This document shows positions 31,615 through 40,592 of a DNA stretch of 64,000 bases, piece by piece. The notes below the pieces were generated by a model. That model ran no database searches. It was given only the letters and a program-made list of their open reading frames with translations, and was not told the DNA's origin. Numbering within the stretch: the first letter of the stretch is position 1; every line of letters begins with the position of its first letter. Source of the stretch: Moraxella sp. ZY210820 (GTDB taxonomy: Bacteria > Pseudomonadota > Gammaproteobacteria > Pseudomonadales > Moraxellaceae); NCBI RefSeq assembly GCF_030674635.1, contig NZ_CP089978.1, positions 620,001 to 684,000 on the forward strand. The letters run 5' to 3'. The position numbers and the translations under genes were made by a program.

Positions 31615-31803
31615 TTAATTATTGTTAATGTATCGGATAAGTTTTGCTAATTCCCCTTCAATGTAGCTAATGACAATTTTTTCTGCATGGTTAGGCTGTT
31701 CAAGATTGATATTTTTGTTAATGCTATCTTTAATCATATTCATATACATTTCAACATTTGTATAATCTGCGATAGCGTTTGGAGAATTTTTGATGTCTGT
31801 CAT
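31615..31803 (-). CDS. Small hypothetical protein
   Basis: 62 residues, helical ('YTNVEMYMNMIKDSINKNINLEQPNHAEKIVISYIEGELAKLI'). Own terminator. The upstream 165 bp (31804-31969) carry a TGATAGCA half-site at 31880, so it may be under repressor control and active in the other state from the lysis genes. No family recognised; a short ORF in an AT-rich stretch, but its composition looks coding. Confidence 0.5.
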   Translation of the reverse strand: MTDIKNSPNAIADYTNVEMYMNMIKDSINKNINLEQPNHAEKIVISYIEGELAKLIRYINNN

Positions 31804-31969
31804 GGGTATTACCTATTTAACTTGTTTACAATAAAAGGCTTTTGCCTTGCTATATGCACATATTCGCTCTCTTTGCGGATGATAGCAAGCACTATTCAAT
31901 CTGTCAGGACATCTATTCGCCTGCTGTTTAACTGATAATAAATTGATTTTAAATCATTTATTTTTAATA

Positions 31970-32002
31970 AAATAAACCACCAATTTTAATGGTGGTTTAT
32001 TT
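31970..32002. terminator. Terminator, cassette B
   Basis: AAATAAACCACCA-attttaa-TGGTGGTTTATTT, 13-bp stem directly after the cassette-B protein stop, T-rich on both sides. Confidence 0.8.
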
Positions 32003-32006
32003 AGAT

Positions 32007-32204
32007 TTATTGTTGTTTTTCCCACAATTGAACCGCTTCCATAATAATAATATTTTTGGTTTTGCCTGTACTTTTTGCCAATTTATCCAGATATTCAGCA
32101 AATTCTACAGGCACTTTAAAACCAATCGGCTTTACGCCACGCTTCATATCGCTGTCTTTTTGTGTCTGATTACGGCTTTTAGGTTGTTCTACAATTTTAG
32201 GCAT
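32007..32204 (-). CDS. Ribbon-helix-helix-type small DNA-binding protein, cassette B
   Basis: 65 residues from ATG 32204 ('ggag' 9 bp upstream; a TTG at 32219 is in frame but unlikely). N-terminal 'MPKIVEQPKSR' and 'DSDMKRG' are shared with the cassette-A protein. Then a ribbon-helix-helix pattern: 'IGFKVPVEFAEYLDKLAK', 'KTKNIIIMEAVQLWEKQ'. The promoter of its unit holds a perfect 16-bp palindrome, a good operator for a dimeric repressor of this type. Confidence 0.75.
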   Translation of the reverse strand: MPKIVEQPKSRNQTQKDSDMKRGVKPIGFKVPVEFAEYLDKLAKSTGKTKNIIIMEAVQLWEKQQ

Positions 32205-32243
32205 CTTGCAAATCTCCAAAGTTTGGGCTAAAATGGAGGAACA

Positions 32244-32306
32244 GGTTAGGCAAGACCGCTAATCCTACCTAACCCCCTATCAAATTATTAACGGTAACTT
32301 GATAGG
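32244..32306 (-). other. Two stem-loops between peptide and RHH gene, cassette B
   Basis: GGTTAGG (32244-32250) / CCTAACC (32268-32274) and CCTATCAA (32276-32283) / TTGATAGG (32299-32306), adjacent perfect stems of 7 and 8 bp. Same interval as two weaker hairpins in cassette A. Confidence 0.65.
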
Positions 32307-32315
32307 CTTGTTATG

Positions 32316-32381
32316 TTAATACACGTTATTGCTAACAAGTAACAAAATAACAAGGACGATGATTTGGATTAATAACTTCAT
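32316..32381 (-). CDS. 21-residue hydrophobic peptide, cassette B
   Basis: Begins MKLLIQIIVLVILL and ends LVSNNVY. RBS 'aaggaac' 8 bp upstream. Same length, same N-terminal Lys, same C-terminal S-x-NVY as the peptide at 10959-11024; 12 of 21 residues identical with many synonymous codon differences. A single membrane helix. Small enough that ordinary annotation would miss it. Confidence 0.78.
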   Translation of the reverse strand: MKLLIQIIVLVILLLVSNNVY

Positions 32382-32402
32382 CGTTCTGTTCCTTTTTAAT
32401 GC

Positions 32403-32420
32403 GATTAGAATAAGCTAATC
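32403..32420 (-). other. Leader hairpin, cassette B
   Basis: GATTAG-aataag-CTAATC in the 5' leader, 22 bp before the peptide start, matching the leader hairpin of cassette A in place. Confidence 0.5.
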
Positions 32421-32453
32421 ACTCATCAACAATCCCTTACTGCTGATAAATAT

Positions 32454-32482
32454 ATTGTAGTTTAAACTACATTAAAAGTCAA
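32454..32482 (-). promoter_or_regulatory. Promoter with palindromic operator, cassette B
   Basis: Minus strand TTGACT (32482-32477) - 17 bp - TACAAT (32459-32454). The perfect palindrome TGTAGTTTAAACTACA (32456-32471) fills the spacer and overlaps the -10, the classic place for a repressor. Confidence 0.8.
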
Positions 32483-32510
32483 GTATTTATCCCTATTTTT
32501 TGCAAAAAAA

Positions 32511-32608
32511 GTTACTCAAGTAGCCTAAATGTAACCTGCTTTTTATTTTTAAAATACGATAATAAACAAATATTTAGCTTATACAATCGATAGTGTAACC
32601 ACAGTAAC
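32511..32608. repeat. GTTAC-type repeats next to int
   Basis: GTTACT at 32511 and the complement GTAACC at 32531, 32595 and 32603, i.e. the same motif that is clustered at 1074-1347. Located just beyond the integrase stop. Confidence 0.5.
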
Positions 32609-32616
32609 CCATATTT

Positions 32617-33687
32617 TTAAGCCGATTTAAATAATACATCTAAACCTTGTGATTGATTTAACTCATCAGCAATTTCATCAGCCGTTGGATTGTAATAAGT
32701 TAATGCACGATTGACATTTTTCCAGCCAAAAACTTTACATAAAGTAAGTGGATTAGCCAAGCGTTTAGCCATTAAACTTGCTGATTCATGACGTGTATCG
32801 TGAAATGTTAAATTGACAATCCCTGCTTTATCACGAGCCTTGCGAAACAATGTATCACGACTACCATCTTTAATCGAAAATACACGCTGACTTTGTCCAC
32901 GCTGTATTTGTAACGCTAATTTCCACAAAAACAAAGCAAAATTATCAAGTGGTACAATGCGTTTTGTGCCGATTTTAGTCATAGGGATAATAACTACTCT
33001 TTTTACTAAATCAACTTCTGATACTAGCCGATTAACGATTTCGCCCGACCGCATACCTGTGGCAAGGGCAATCATAAAAATCAAACCGACTTGTTGATTT
33101 TTGCTACTTGGTACATCACCAACCACATAATCCAACTCTTTTAAAATTGCTTCAGCTTCATGCAATTCAATACGACGTTCTCGATGTGGACTTTCATTCG
33201 GCTTATCAACATCTTTTAGGGGATTAGTAGTTATCCATTTTTTCTTCACACACCAACTAAAAAAATCCCCTAATGTTGAATAAATTCGCAAAATACTATT
33301 GGCTTTCAATGGCTTAAATATTCTATTCATATTTTGATTTTGCCACGCTTGAATAAAATCACCACGATAATTCTGAATGGGCCAATCGACATTAGGTAAC
33401 TCTCGTTGTAACCGAGCTAACATTTTTTGCTCTTTTTTTGCAGTCTTTTTAGTTGGCGAAACATCATGAGCATATGCAGATAAAGCATCATACAAACTTA
33501 TCACTTTTACCGTTGATGATAAAGCAAGCTGAGTATTGTGATTAAGCATCATATCTCGCTCAGTTGTGATTGCCCACGCTTTTGCATCCGATTTCTTGGC
33601 AAAAGTTTTAGTCCTGCGACAGCCTTGATATTGCACATCAGCTTTATATTTGTTTGATTTTTGCACTAAATAAATCGAATAACTCAT
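32617..33687 (-). CDS. int: Tyrosine integrase
   Basis: 356 residues from the ATG at 33687 (MSYSIYLVQKSNKY...), preferred over the in-frame start at 33699 because the remnant at 735-778 begins at the same Met. SAM-like N-terminal core binding domain about 60-165, catalytic domain with 'ATGMRSGEIVNRL' (Arg I), 'FHDTRHESASLMAKR' (HxxR) and 'RALTYYNPTAD' (nucleophile Tyr). Recombines attP with the 3' end of tRNA-Asn. Start codon 135 bp from the core. Confidence 0.95.
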   Translation of the reverse strand: MSYSIYLVQKSNKYKADVQYQGCRRTKTFAKKSDAKAWAITTERDMMLNHNTQLALSSTVKVISLYDALSAYAHDVSPTKKTAKKEQKMLARLQRELPNVDWPIQNYRGDFIQAWQNQNMNRIFKPLKANSILRIYSTLGDFFSWCVKKKWITTNPLKDVDKPNESPHRERRIELHEAEAILKELDYVVGDVPSSKNQQVGLIFMIALATGMRSGEIVNRLVSEVDLVKRVVIIPMTKIGTKRIVPLDNFALFLWKLALQIQRGQSQRVFSIKDGSRDTLFRKARDKAGIVNLTFHDTRHESASLMAKRLANPLTLCKVFGWKNVNRALTYYNPTADEIADELNQSQGLDVLFKSA

Positions 33688-33850
33688 ATCGAACTCCAAA
33701 AGCGGAAACAGAGTGGAAAACTATACCAAAAAATACCGAGAAATACCGCAAAAAAACATAAAAGCCTAGCAATGCAAAACCCCCAAGCTAGTATAGACTA
33801 GGCTTGGGGGGCTATATATTTTTTATGTTTTAAATTTGGCTCTCCCACCT
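33643..33850. repeat. Right copy of the int-att arm duplication, including attR
   Basis: Near-identical to 735-936. Core GGCTCTCCCACCT at 33838-33850 lies in the tRNA. Contains the hairpin CCCCCAAGC...GCTTGGGGG (33779-33810), the GCGGAA/GTGGAA pair and 'ataccgagaaataccgc' repeats. Confidence 0.9.
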
Positions 33851-33912
33851 GGGCTCGAACCAGGGACCTGCGGATTAACAGTCCGTCGCTCTACCGACTG
33901 AGCTATGGGAGA
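33837..33912 (-). tRNA. tRNA-Asn(GTT)
   Basis: 76 nt with CCA encoded. Acceptor TCTCCCA pairs with TGGGAGA, D-arm 'AGCTCAGTCGGTAGAGC', anticodon loop 'ACTGTTAAT' (GTT), T-loop 'GGTTCGAGCC'. It is the intact copy restored at attR; the prophage supplies nothing of the structure except the shared 3' 14 nt. Confidence 0.97.
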
Positions 33913-34017
33913 ATGTATTGCTTATTATAATGATTTTTTTAATCAGGTCAAGAAAATTTCATCATAAAATGACTTAATCTGATTTTAGTGATTAAAAAAA
34001 CATCATTATAATTGATA

Positions 34018-35292
34018 TTATTGACGGATATGTCCATCACCAAACACAATCCATTTTTGTGAAGTAAGTCCTTCTAAGCCTACAGGACCACGTGCATGGA
34101 TTTTATCAGTAGAAATACCAATTTCTGCACCTAAACCGTATTCAAATCCATCAGCAAATCGTGTAGAAGCATTGACCATAACTGAACTAGAGTCTACTTG
34201 AGCAAGAAATAATCGGGCATGACTATAATTTTCAGTTATAATCGCATCAGTATGATGTGAGCCGTAATGGTTAATATGCTCAATTGCTTCAGTAATATTA
34301 TTCACGATTTTAATCGATAAAATTGGAGCAAGATATTCCGTTATCCAATCTTCATCAGTAGCTAGAATATAATTGCCTAAATTTTGCTGATTAAAAATAG
34401 CTTGAGTAGTAGCACATATACGTAATTCTACATTTTTTTCACGATATAATGGTACAATTTCTGCTAAAAAAGAATTAGCAATATCTTTATGAATAAGTAA
34501 AGTTTCCATTGCATTACATGGTGCATAACGCTGAGTTTTAGCATTGAAGGCAACTTTAACAGCTTTTTCCATATTTGCTTGATTATCAACATAAACATGG
34601 CAAATTCCATCTAAATGCTTAATCACAGGAATACGAGCTTCATTGGTAACACGCTCTACCAAGCTTTTTCCGCCACGTGGTACAATCACATCAACATAAT
34701 CACTCATGGTAATAAGTTGTCCAACTGCTTCACGATCAGGCGTATTAACGACTTGTACACTGGTTTGTGGTAATTCGGATTGAGCTAAGCCAGCTAAAAT
34801 CGCTTGTGCAATGGCTTGATTGGAATTTAATGCTTCTGAACCTCCACGCAAAATAATGGCATTCCCTGATTTAAGGGCAAGAGAACCTGCTTCTAAGGTT
34901 ACATTTGGGCGAGATTCATAAATCATACCAATCACGCCTAAAGGTACACGCATTTTACCAAGTTGAATGCCCGATGGGCGATAATTCATATCGGTAATTT
35001 CACCAATCGGGTCGGCGAGATTAATCACATCTTTTAAGCCATCAAGCATGGTTTGAAAACGAGCAGGCGTGATTTCTAAACGATCAACCATAGCAGGGTC
35101 TAAGCCATTTTGTTTTGCATTAGCAACATCAGTTTGATTGGCGGTAAAAATCGCCTGTTGTTGTTGTTCAAGTGCTTGATAAATTAATTCAAGTGCTTGA
35201 TTTTTTTGTTGTGTTGTTGCAATTGAAAGCTGACGTGATGCTTGACGTGCGTTTTGCCCCAATTGTTGCATGTATTGTTGTATATTTTGCAT
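34018..35292 (-). CDS. proA: Gamma-glutamyl phosphate reductase
   Basis: 424 residues, normal length. Reduces gamma-glutamyl phosphate to glutamate semialdehyde with NADPH in proline synthesis. Motifs: '[32 protein letters not shown]', '[12 protein letters not shown]', '[14 protein letters not shown]' (catalytic Cys) and '[43 protein letters not shown]'. Starts 15 bp after the nitroreductase stop, so probably one transcript. Confidence 0.97.
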   Translation of the reverse strand: MQNIQQYMQQLGQNARQASRQLSIATTQQKNQALELIYQALEQQQQAIFTANQTDVANAKQNGLDPAMVDRLEITPARFQTMLDGLKDVINLADPIGEITDMNYRPSGIQLGKMRVPLGVIGMIYESRPNVTLEAGSLALKSGNAIILRGGSEALNSNQAIAQAILAGLAQSELPQTSVQVVNTPDREAVGQLITMSDYVDVIVPRGGKSLVERVTNEARIPVIKHLDGICHVYVDNQANMEKAVKVAFNAKTQRYAPCNAMETLLIHKDIANSFLAEIVPLYREKNVELRICATTQAIFNQQNLGNYILATDEDWITEYLAPILSIKIVNNITEAIEHINHYGSHHTDAIITENYSHARLFLAQVDSSSVMVNASTRFADGFEYGLGAEIGISTDKIHARGPVGLEGLTSQKWIVFGDGHIRQ

Positions 35293-35307
35293 GAGCTATT
35301 CCTAAGA

Positions 35308-35967
35308 TTATAAATATTGAATTACTTGTTCAGCTGATAAACGAGCTTTAGGTAATTTACGATTAAAATCATCATCGCTAGAATACCCTAGAGCGACAAT
35401 CACACGACTATGTAAATTTTGTGATGATAAATCAAGTACTTGGTCTAATATTTCACTATCAAAACCCTCAATAGGCGTTGCTTGAATGCCTTCAATTTCT
35501 GCTGATGTTAGTAAACTACCAAGTGCAATATAAATTTGATTATCAATCCAAGTTTTCATTTCATATGTAGGTAAAGCACGTTTTTGTTGTATATAATTCA
35601 AACAATGTTGTGTGCGTTGTTGTTGTGCTTCTGCTGTGGCAAAACGCCCTGCTTGAGCTTCACAATTCATGACATCATGTAAATGTTGGTTATCAATTTC
35701 ATTTTGACCAGCAAGTACAATCGCTACAGAACTATTTAAAATTTTGGGTGTATTATGTGCATGACTATCAATTGTGGCTTGAGCGAGTTTTTGTTTTGCT
35801 TCATCTGTTTGAGCAACGAGAAATTTCCATGCTTGAATGTTGATTGCCGATGGGCTTAAACGTAATACTTCAAGTAAACGTTGTAAAACATCATAGGGAA
35901 TTTCACGTGTATTATCATAAGCTTTACAAGTATAACGCTTTTGAGCAAGAGTTTGACTATTCATCAT
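35308..35967 (-). CDS. Nitroreductase family NAD(P)H oxidoreductase (NfsB-like)
   Basis: 219 residues. 'RYTCKAYDNTREIPYDVLQRLLEVLRLSPSAINIQAWKF' (FMN-binding start), 'WIDNQIYIALGSLLTSAEIEGIQATPIEGFD' and 'SRVIVALGYSSDDDFNRKLPKARL' are NfsB/nitroreductase features. Flavoprotein of the cytosol; physiological substrate unclear (quinones or nitro compounds). Upstream partner of proA in a short operon. Confidence 0.85.
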   Translation of the reverse strand: MMNSQTLAQKRYTCKAYDNTREIPYDVLQRLLEVLRLSPSAINIQAWKFLVAQTDEAKQKLAQATIDSHAHNTPKILNSSVAIVLAGQNEIDNQHLHDVMNCEAQAGRFATAEAQQQRTQHCLNYIQQKRALPTYEMKTWIDNQIYIALGSLLTSAEIEGIQATPIEGFDSEILDQVLDLSSQNLHSRVIVALGYSSDDDFNRKLPKARLSAEQVIQYL

Positions 35968-36138
35968 ATTTTTCCTAAATTAAGAATGATTTTGATTTTA
36001 AGCAAAAAATGATAAAAGTACAAGTTGATTGTGATAAATGATGGATTATTTTGATAGAGAGAATATTGTTTTTGAGAGTAGGCATTTTATATAAGATGAT
36101 AAAATGCCTATTATATAAAGTAGGGAAGTAATAAAAAA

Positions 36139-37302
36139 TTAGAATAAATTAGTGAAAAATTGTTTAATATGGTCAATTAAACGTGATAAAAAACCTGCTT
36201 CTTCAACGGCTTCTAAGGCGACTAAAGGTTTTTCCGCAACTACTTGGTCATCGACACTGGTAATAAGTTTCCCTAAAATTTGACCTTCTTGAATAGGGGC
36301 TTTAATATCTGCTTGAATTGCAATTTTTGTGCTAACGATAGGTTTTTCACCTTTAGGCACAACGATACTAAAATCGTCAACTAAACCGATTTTTACACTA
36401 TTTTTAGTACCAAACCAAACTTGTGGTGTTTGTAAAATTTCTTTACCTGATTTTACATGAATATTTTCAAAGTTTTGGTAACCCCAATTAAGTAATTCAC
36501 GTGTTTGACGTGTACGTTCTGCTTCACTATATGCACCAAAAATTACAGAAATCAAACGCATACCGCCACGTTTACTTGATGTGGCTAGACAGTAACCTGC
36601 TTCGGCAGTATGTCCTGTTTTAAGACCATCAACGCTCGGGTCGGTAAATAAGAGTGTATTGCGGTTATTCTGTTTAATATTGTTATAAGTAAATTCCTTT
36701 TGTGCATATAAAGGATAATATTTGGGATTATCAGCAATAATATGTTGTGCTAAAATCGCCATATCTTTAGCAGTTGAATAATGATTTTGTGCAGGCATAC
36801 CAGTTGAATTAACAAAATTGGTATTATTCATGCCCAAACGTTTTGCTTCTTGATTCATCAAGTGGGAAAATGTACCTTCATTACCAGAAATATGTTCTGC
36901 CATAGCTTTTGAGGCATCATTGCCTGATTGAATGATAATACCTTTTAGCATATCTAGGACAGTGGCCGTACCATCTAAAGGAACAAACATACATGATTCA
37001 GCACTGCTACCTCGACACCAAGCAGTTTCATTCATACGAACTTTTTCATCTTCAGTTAGTTCACCATTTTGTAATTTTTGCTCAATGATATAACTGGTCA
37101 TCATTTTAGTCATTGATGCTGGAGGTAAACGTAAATCTTCATTACTACTTGCTAAAATTTTCCCTGTTTCATAGTCCATTAAAACATATGATTTATTATT
37201 CAATTGTGGTGCATTAGGGATAATTGTGGCAGAAATAGCCATTGGAATCATCGCTATTTGAGCAATTGCAAGCGTAACAATTGCAAACGTCTGACGTATC
37301 AT
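36139..37302 (-). CDS. dacC: D-alanyl-D-alanine carboxypeptidase (PBP5/6 family)
   Basis: 387 residues. Signal peptide (residues 1-24, cleavage near SATI). Active-site motifs: 'PPASMTKMM' (SxxK), 'QSGNDASKA' (SxN) and 'DGLKTGHT' (KTG). C-terminal beta-domain about 290-370 and an amphipathic terminal helix 'LSRLIDHIKQFFTNLF' for membrane attachment. Trims the terminal D-Ala of peptidoglycan side chains in the periplasm. The gene name is by similarity; the exact paralogue is uncertain. Confidence 0.92.
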   Translation of the reverse strand: MIRQTFAIVTLAIAQIAMIPMAISATIIPNAPQLNNKSYVLMDYETGKILASSNEDLRLPPASMTKMMTSYIIEQKLQNGELTEDEKVRMNETAWCRGSSAESCMFVPLDGTATVLDMLKGIIIQSGNDASKAMAEHISGNEGTFSHLMNQEAKRLGMNNTNFVNSTGMPAQNHYSTAKDMAILAQHIIADNPKYYPLYAQKEFTYNNIKQNNRNTLLFTDPSVDGLKTGHTAEAGYCLATSSKRGGMRLISVIFGAYSEAERTRQTRELLNWGYQNFENIHVKSGKEILQTPQVWFGTKNSVKIGLVDDFSIVVPKGEKPIVSTKIAIQADIKAPIQEGQILGKLITSVDDQVVAEKPLVALEAVEEAGFLSRLIDHIKQFFTNLF

Positions 37303-37573
37303 GAAAATATTCCAAATAAAATAACTAAAAAGATACGTTATATTTTAACTAAAAAAGGTATTTAAGTGGAAGTAAACATACAAAAAAAATCATTTTAAGT
37401 GGAAATGATAAATTCATCACATGAATTTGTAAAAAATAGTGGTTTATAACCAACGTTATTATAAATAAGATGATAAAAATAAAAACGTTGATATATAATT
37501 GACTTATTTGACAGCCTATCGTATAAAATATAGCAAAATCATTTAAAATTATTATCATTAAATGGTTTATCCC

Positions 37574-37601
37574 TTGCATAATATTTGTTATACTATATAA
37601 A
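37574..37601 (+). promoter_or_regulatory. Candidate sucA promoter
   Basis: TTGCAT - 16 bp - TATAAA in the 411-bp gap upstream of sucA. Other -10-like hexamers (TATACT) overlap. The gap also holds the palindrome at 37625; I see no gene in it. Confidence 0.4.
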
Positions 37602-37624
37602 TGTGTAAATCCGTTTTTATTGTA

Positions 37625-37638
37625 CTGATAATTATCAG
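37625..37638. promoter_or_regulatory. Palindrome upstream of sucA
   Basis: CTGATAATTATCAG, perfect 14-bp palindrome about 24 bp after the putative sucA -10. Resembles a Fur-type or other dimeric repressor half (GATAATTATC), so iron control of the 2-oxoglutarate dehydrogenase is possible. Confidence 0.35.
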
Positions 37639-37713
37639 ACATTAAAAAACATAAATCAATGCTATACAATTATTATTGTATAGTACATTAATTGAGAAAT
37701 TAGGAATATTCTA

Positions 37714-40500
37714 ATGCAACAGTCTGCTGCTGTTTTACGTCAAGATAGCGAACTTTCCGCTGATGGTGCTGCATATATTGAAGATTTATATGAACAGTAT
37801 TTAATCTCTCCATCATCTGTGTCTGATGAATGGCGTACATATTTTGATAAATATCCAAAAGGTGATCAAACACATAGCGATGTGCGTGAGCAATTTTTAC
37901 AATTGGGTCGTCAGACAGCACGTGTGGTGGTTGCTGGTGCTTCATCTCCAGAGCAAATTCAGGCTCAGGTGGGAGTTGTGCGTTTAATTGAAGCATACCG
38001 TACCTATGGTCATAAGCAAGCAAAATTAGACCCTTTAGGTTTACAGCAACGTTCTGAAGTAGCACAATTAAAATTGGAATATTATGGTTTATCAAAATCT
38101 GATTTAGATAAAACGTTCCATGTTGAATTTGCTGGTAAAACATCAGCGACATTAAAAGAAATTATTGATGTTTTACAAGCAACTTATTGTAATACTATTG
38201 GTGCTGAATATGTCTATACACAGCCTGAAGAAGCCAAATGGTTACAACAGCGTTTAGAAACAGCTCAAGGTAAATTTAATTTTTCTGCTGACGATAAGAA
38301 AAAATTATTAAGCGGTTTGACTGCTGCTGAAGGTTTGGAAAAATACCTTGCAAATAAATATGTTGGTGTGAAACGCTTTGGTTTAGAAGGTGGTGAATCT
38401 TATATTCCAATGGTACAACAATTGATTCAATCTGCGGGTGAATCAGGTGTGAAAGAAGTGATTATTGGTATGGCTCACCGTGGTCGTCTCAATACGCTTG
38501 TCAATGTGATGGGTAAGAAGTCTCAAGATTTATTTGATGAGTTTGATGGTAAATACAAACCATACAAAGGCTCAAGCGATGTAAAATATCACATGGGTTT
38601 CTCTAGTGATGTGAATGTTGCAGGGAATAGTGTGCATTTAGCATTGGCATATAATCCATCGCATTTAGAAATCGTTGCTCCTGTGGTTGAGGGTTCAGTG
38701 CGTGCGAGAAAAGACCGTCATGGTGGTAATGTATTACCAATTATTGTACATGGTGATGCAGCATTGGCAGGTCAAGGTGTAAACCAAGAGACTTTTCAAA
38801 TGTCGCAAACACGTGGTTATGGTGTAGGTGGTTCAATTCATATCGCTATTAATAACCAAGTTGGTTTTACAACATCGAATCCATTAGATGCACGTTCAAC
38901 CGAATACTGTACTGATGTTGCAAAAATGATTTCTGCACCAGTATTTCATGTTAATGGTGATGACCCTGAGGCAGTTATTTTTGTAACTAAGTTAGCACAT
39001 GATTATCGTCATACTTTCGGTAAAGATGTATTTATCGATTTAGTATGTTATCGCCGTCGTGGTCATAATGAAGCTGATGAGCCAATGGCAACCCAGCCAG
39101 TGATGTATCAAGTGATTCGTAAGCATCCAACAACTTGTACAATTTATGCTGATAAATTGGTTGCTGAAGGTGTATTGAGCAAAGCTGAAGCTAATCAAAT
39201 GGCGGAAGATTATCGCCAACAATTAGAGCGTGGAGAATTTGTTGCACCAAACTTAATTCATCATGATACTAAACCTACACATGATTGGGATGCTTATATT
39301 GATCAGCCTTATACAGATGTGTGTGATACAACCTATAGTATTGAAAAATTAAAAGCATTAGGTCGTAAAATGGCTGAATTGCCAGAAGGTTTTAAAGTTC
39401 AACCACAGGTTGCAAAAGTATTAGCTGACCGCTTAGCACAGCAAACTGGTGAAGCACCATTAAACTGGGGGGCAGCAGAGACTTTAGCTTATGCAACATT
39501 ATTGGCTGAAGGTCGTCAAATCCGTATTTCTGGTGAAGATGTGGGTCGTGGTACATTCTCACACCGTCATATTAAATTACATGAGCAAGTGACTGGTCAA
39601 ACCTATTTACCATTATGTAATCTTGCCGAAAATCAACCAATGTTTGAAGCGTGGGATTCTTTATTATCTGAAGAGGCTGCGTTGGCATTTGAATACGGTT
39701 ACTCAACAAATGCACCAAAAGGTTTAACTATTTGGGAAGCACAGTTTGGTGATTTCGTAAATGGTGCTCAAATGGTGATTGACCAATTTATTTGTTCTGG
39801 TGAAACTAAATGGGAGCAGTTAAGTGGTTTAACCATGTTGTTGCCACATGGTTTCGAAGGTCAAGGTCCTGAGCATTCATCAGCACGTTTAGAGCGTTTC
39901 TTACAATTATGTGCTGAAGAAAATATGCAAGTGATGACACCAACGACACCTGCACAGATTTATCATGCTTTACGCCGTCAAGTATTACGCAATGTGCGTA
40001 AGCCAATGATAATTATGTCGCCTAAGTCATTGTTACGTCATAAATTAGCTACTTCTGATTTAGATGAATTAGCGAATGGTTCATTCCAAACAGTAATTAA
40101 TGAAATCGATAGCATTAATAAAGATGAAGTAACACGTTTAGTTATTTGTGGTGGTAAAGTTTACTATGACTTGCTTGAAAAACGCCGTGCTGAGAATCTA
40201 AATCATATTGCGATTGTGCGTATTGAGCAGTTGTATCCATATCCAGCAGATGTAGTGGCTGAGATTGTAGCTGAATATCCAAATGTAACTGAACTTGTTT
40301 GGGCTCAAGAAGAACCTAAAAACCAAGGTGCTTGGTTCTTTGTAATGCCGCATCTATATGAATTGATTGCTGCTAATGAAAAAATTAAGACTGTTCAGTA
40401 TGCAGGTCGTGAGGCAGCAGCAGCACCAGCATGCGGCTCAGCGTCTAAGCACGCTAAACAACAAGCACAATTAGTGAATGACGCTTTAGGCATTCAATAA
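37714..40500 (+). CDS. sucA: 2-oxoglutarate dehydrogenase E1
   Basis: 928 residues, normal. Decarboxylates 2-oxoglutarate using thiamine diphosphate in the TCA cycle. Motifs: 'MAHRGRLNTLVNVMGK' (about 250), 'LAYNPSHLEIV', 'GDAALAGQGVNQETFQMSQTRGYGVGGSIHIAINNQVGFTTSNP', 'RRRGHNEADEP' and 'GQGPEHSSARLERFLQL'. First gene of sucA-sucB-lpdA with 92 bp before sucB. Confidence 0.98.
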   Translation: MQQSAAVLRQDSELSADGAAYIEDLYEQYLISPSSVSDEWRTYFDKYPKGDQTHSDVREQFLQLGRQTARVVVAGASSPEQIQAQVGVVRLIEAYRTYGHKQAKLDPLGLQQRSEVAQLKLEYYGLSKSDLDKTFHVEFAGKTSATLKEIIDVLQATYCNTIGAEYVYTQPEEAKWLQQRLETAQGKFNFSADDKKKLLSGLTAAEGLEKYLANKYVGVKRFGLEGGESYIPMVQQLIQSAGESGVKEVIIGMAHRGRLNTLVNVMGKKSQDLFDEFDGKYKPYKGSSDVKYHMGFSSDVNVAGNSVHLALAYNPSHLEIVAPVVEGSVRARKDRHGGNVLPIIVHGDAALAGQGVNQETFQMSQTRGYGVGGSIHIAINNQVGFTTSNPLDARSTEYCTDVAKMISAPVFHVNGDDPEAVIFVTKLAHDYRHTFGKDVFIDLVCYRRRGHNEADEPMATQPVMYQVIRKHPTTCTIYADKLVAEGVLSKAEANQMAEDYRQQLERGEFVAPNLIHHDTKPTHDWDAYIDQPYTDVCDTTYSIEKLKALGRKMAELPEGFKVQPQVAKVLADRLAQQTGEAPLNWGAAETLAYATLLAEGRQIRISGEDVGRGTFSHRHIKLHEQVTGQTYLPLCNLAENQPMFEAWDSLLSEEAALAFEYGYSTNAPKGLTIWEAQFGDFVNGAQMVIDQFICSGETKWEQLSGLTMLLPHGFEGQGPEHSSARLERFLQLCAEENMQVMTPTTPAQIYHALRRQVLRNVRKPMIIMSPKSLLRHKLATSDLDELANGSFQTVINEIDSINKDEVTRLVICGGKVYYDLLEKRRAENLNHIAIVRIEQLYPYPADVVAEIVAEYPNVTELVWAQEEPKNQGAWFFVMPHLYELIAANEKIKTVQYAGREAAAAPACGSASKHAKQQAQLVNDALGIQ

Positions 40501-40592
40501 TCGTAGTTAAAAATCTGTTGGATACGTTTATTCAACAGATTTTCATTGGAATATAAAATAGTATAACGCCTTATTTATAGAGAGAACTCGAC

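Noticed and set aside
33779..33810. CCCCCAAGC hairpin as tRNA terminator
   Set aside because: Possible, but it has no following T-run on the relevant side and is part of the att-arm duplication; listed only inside the repeat.
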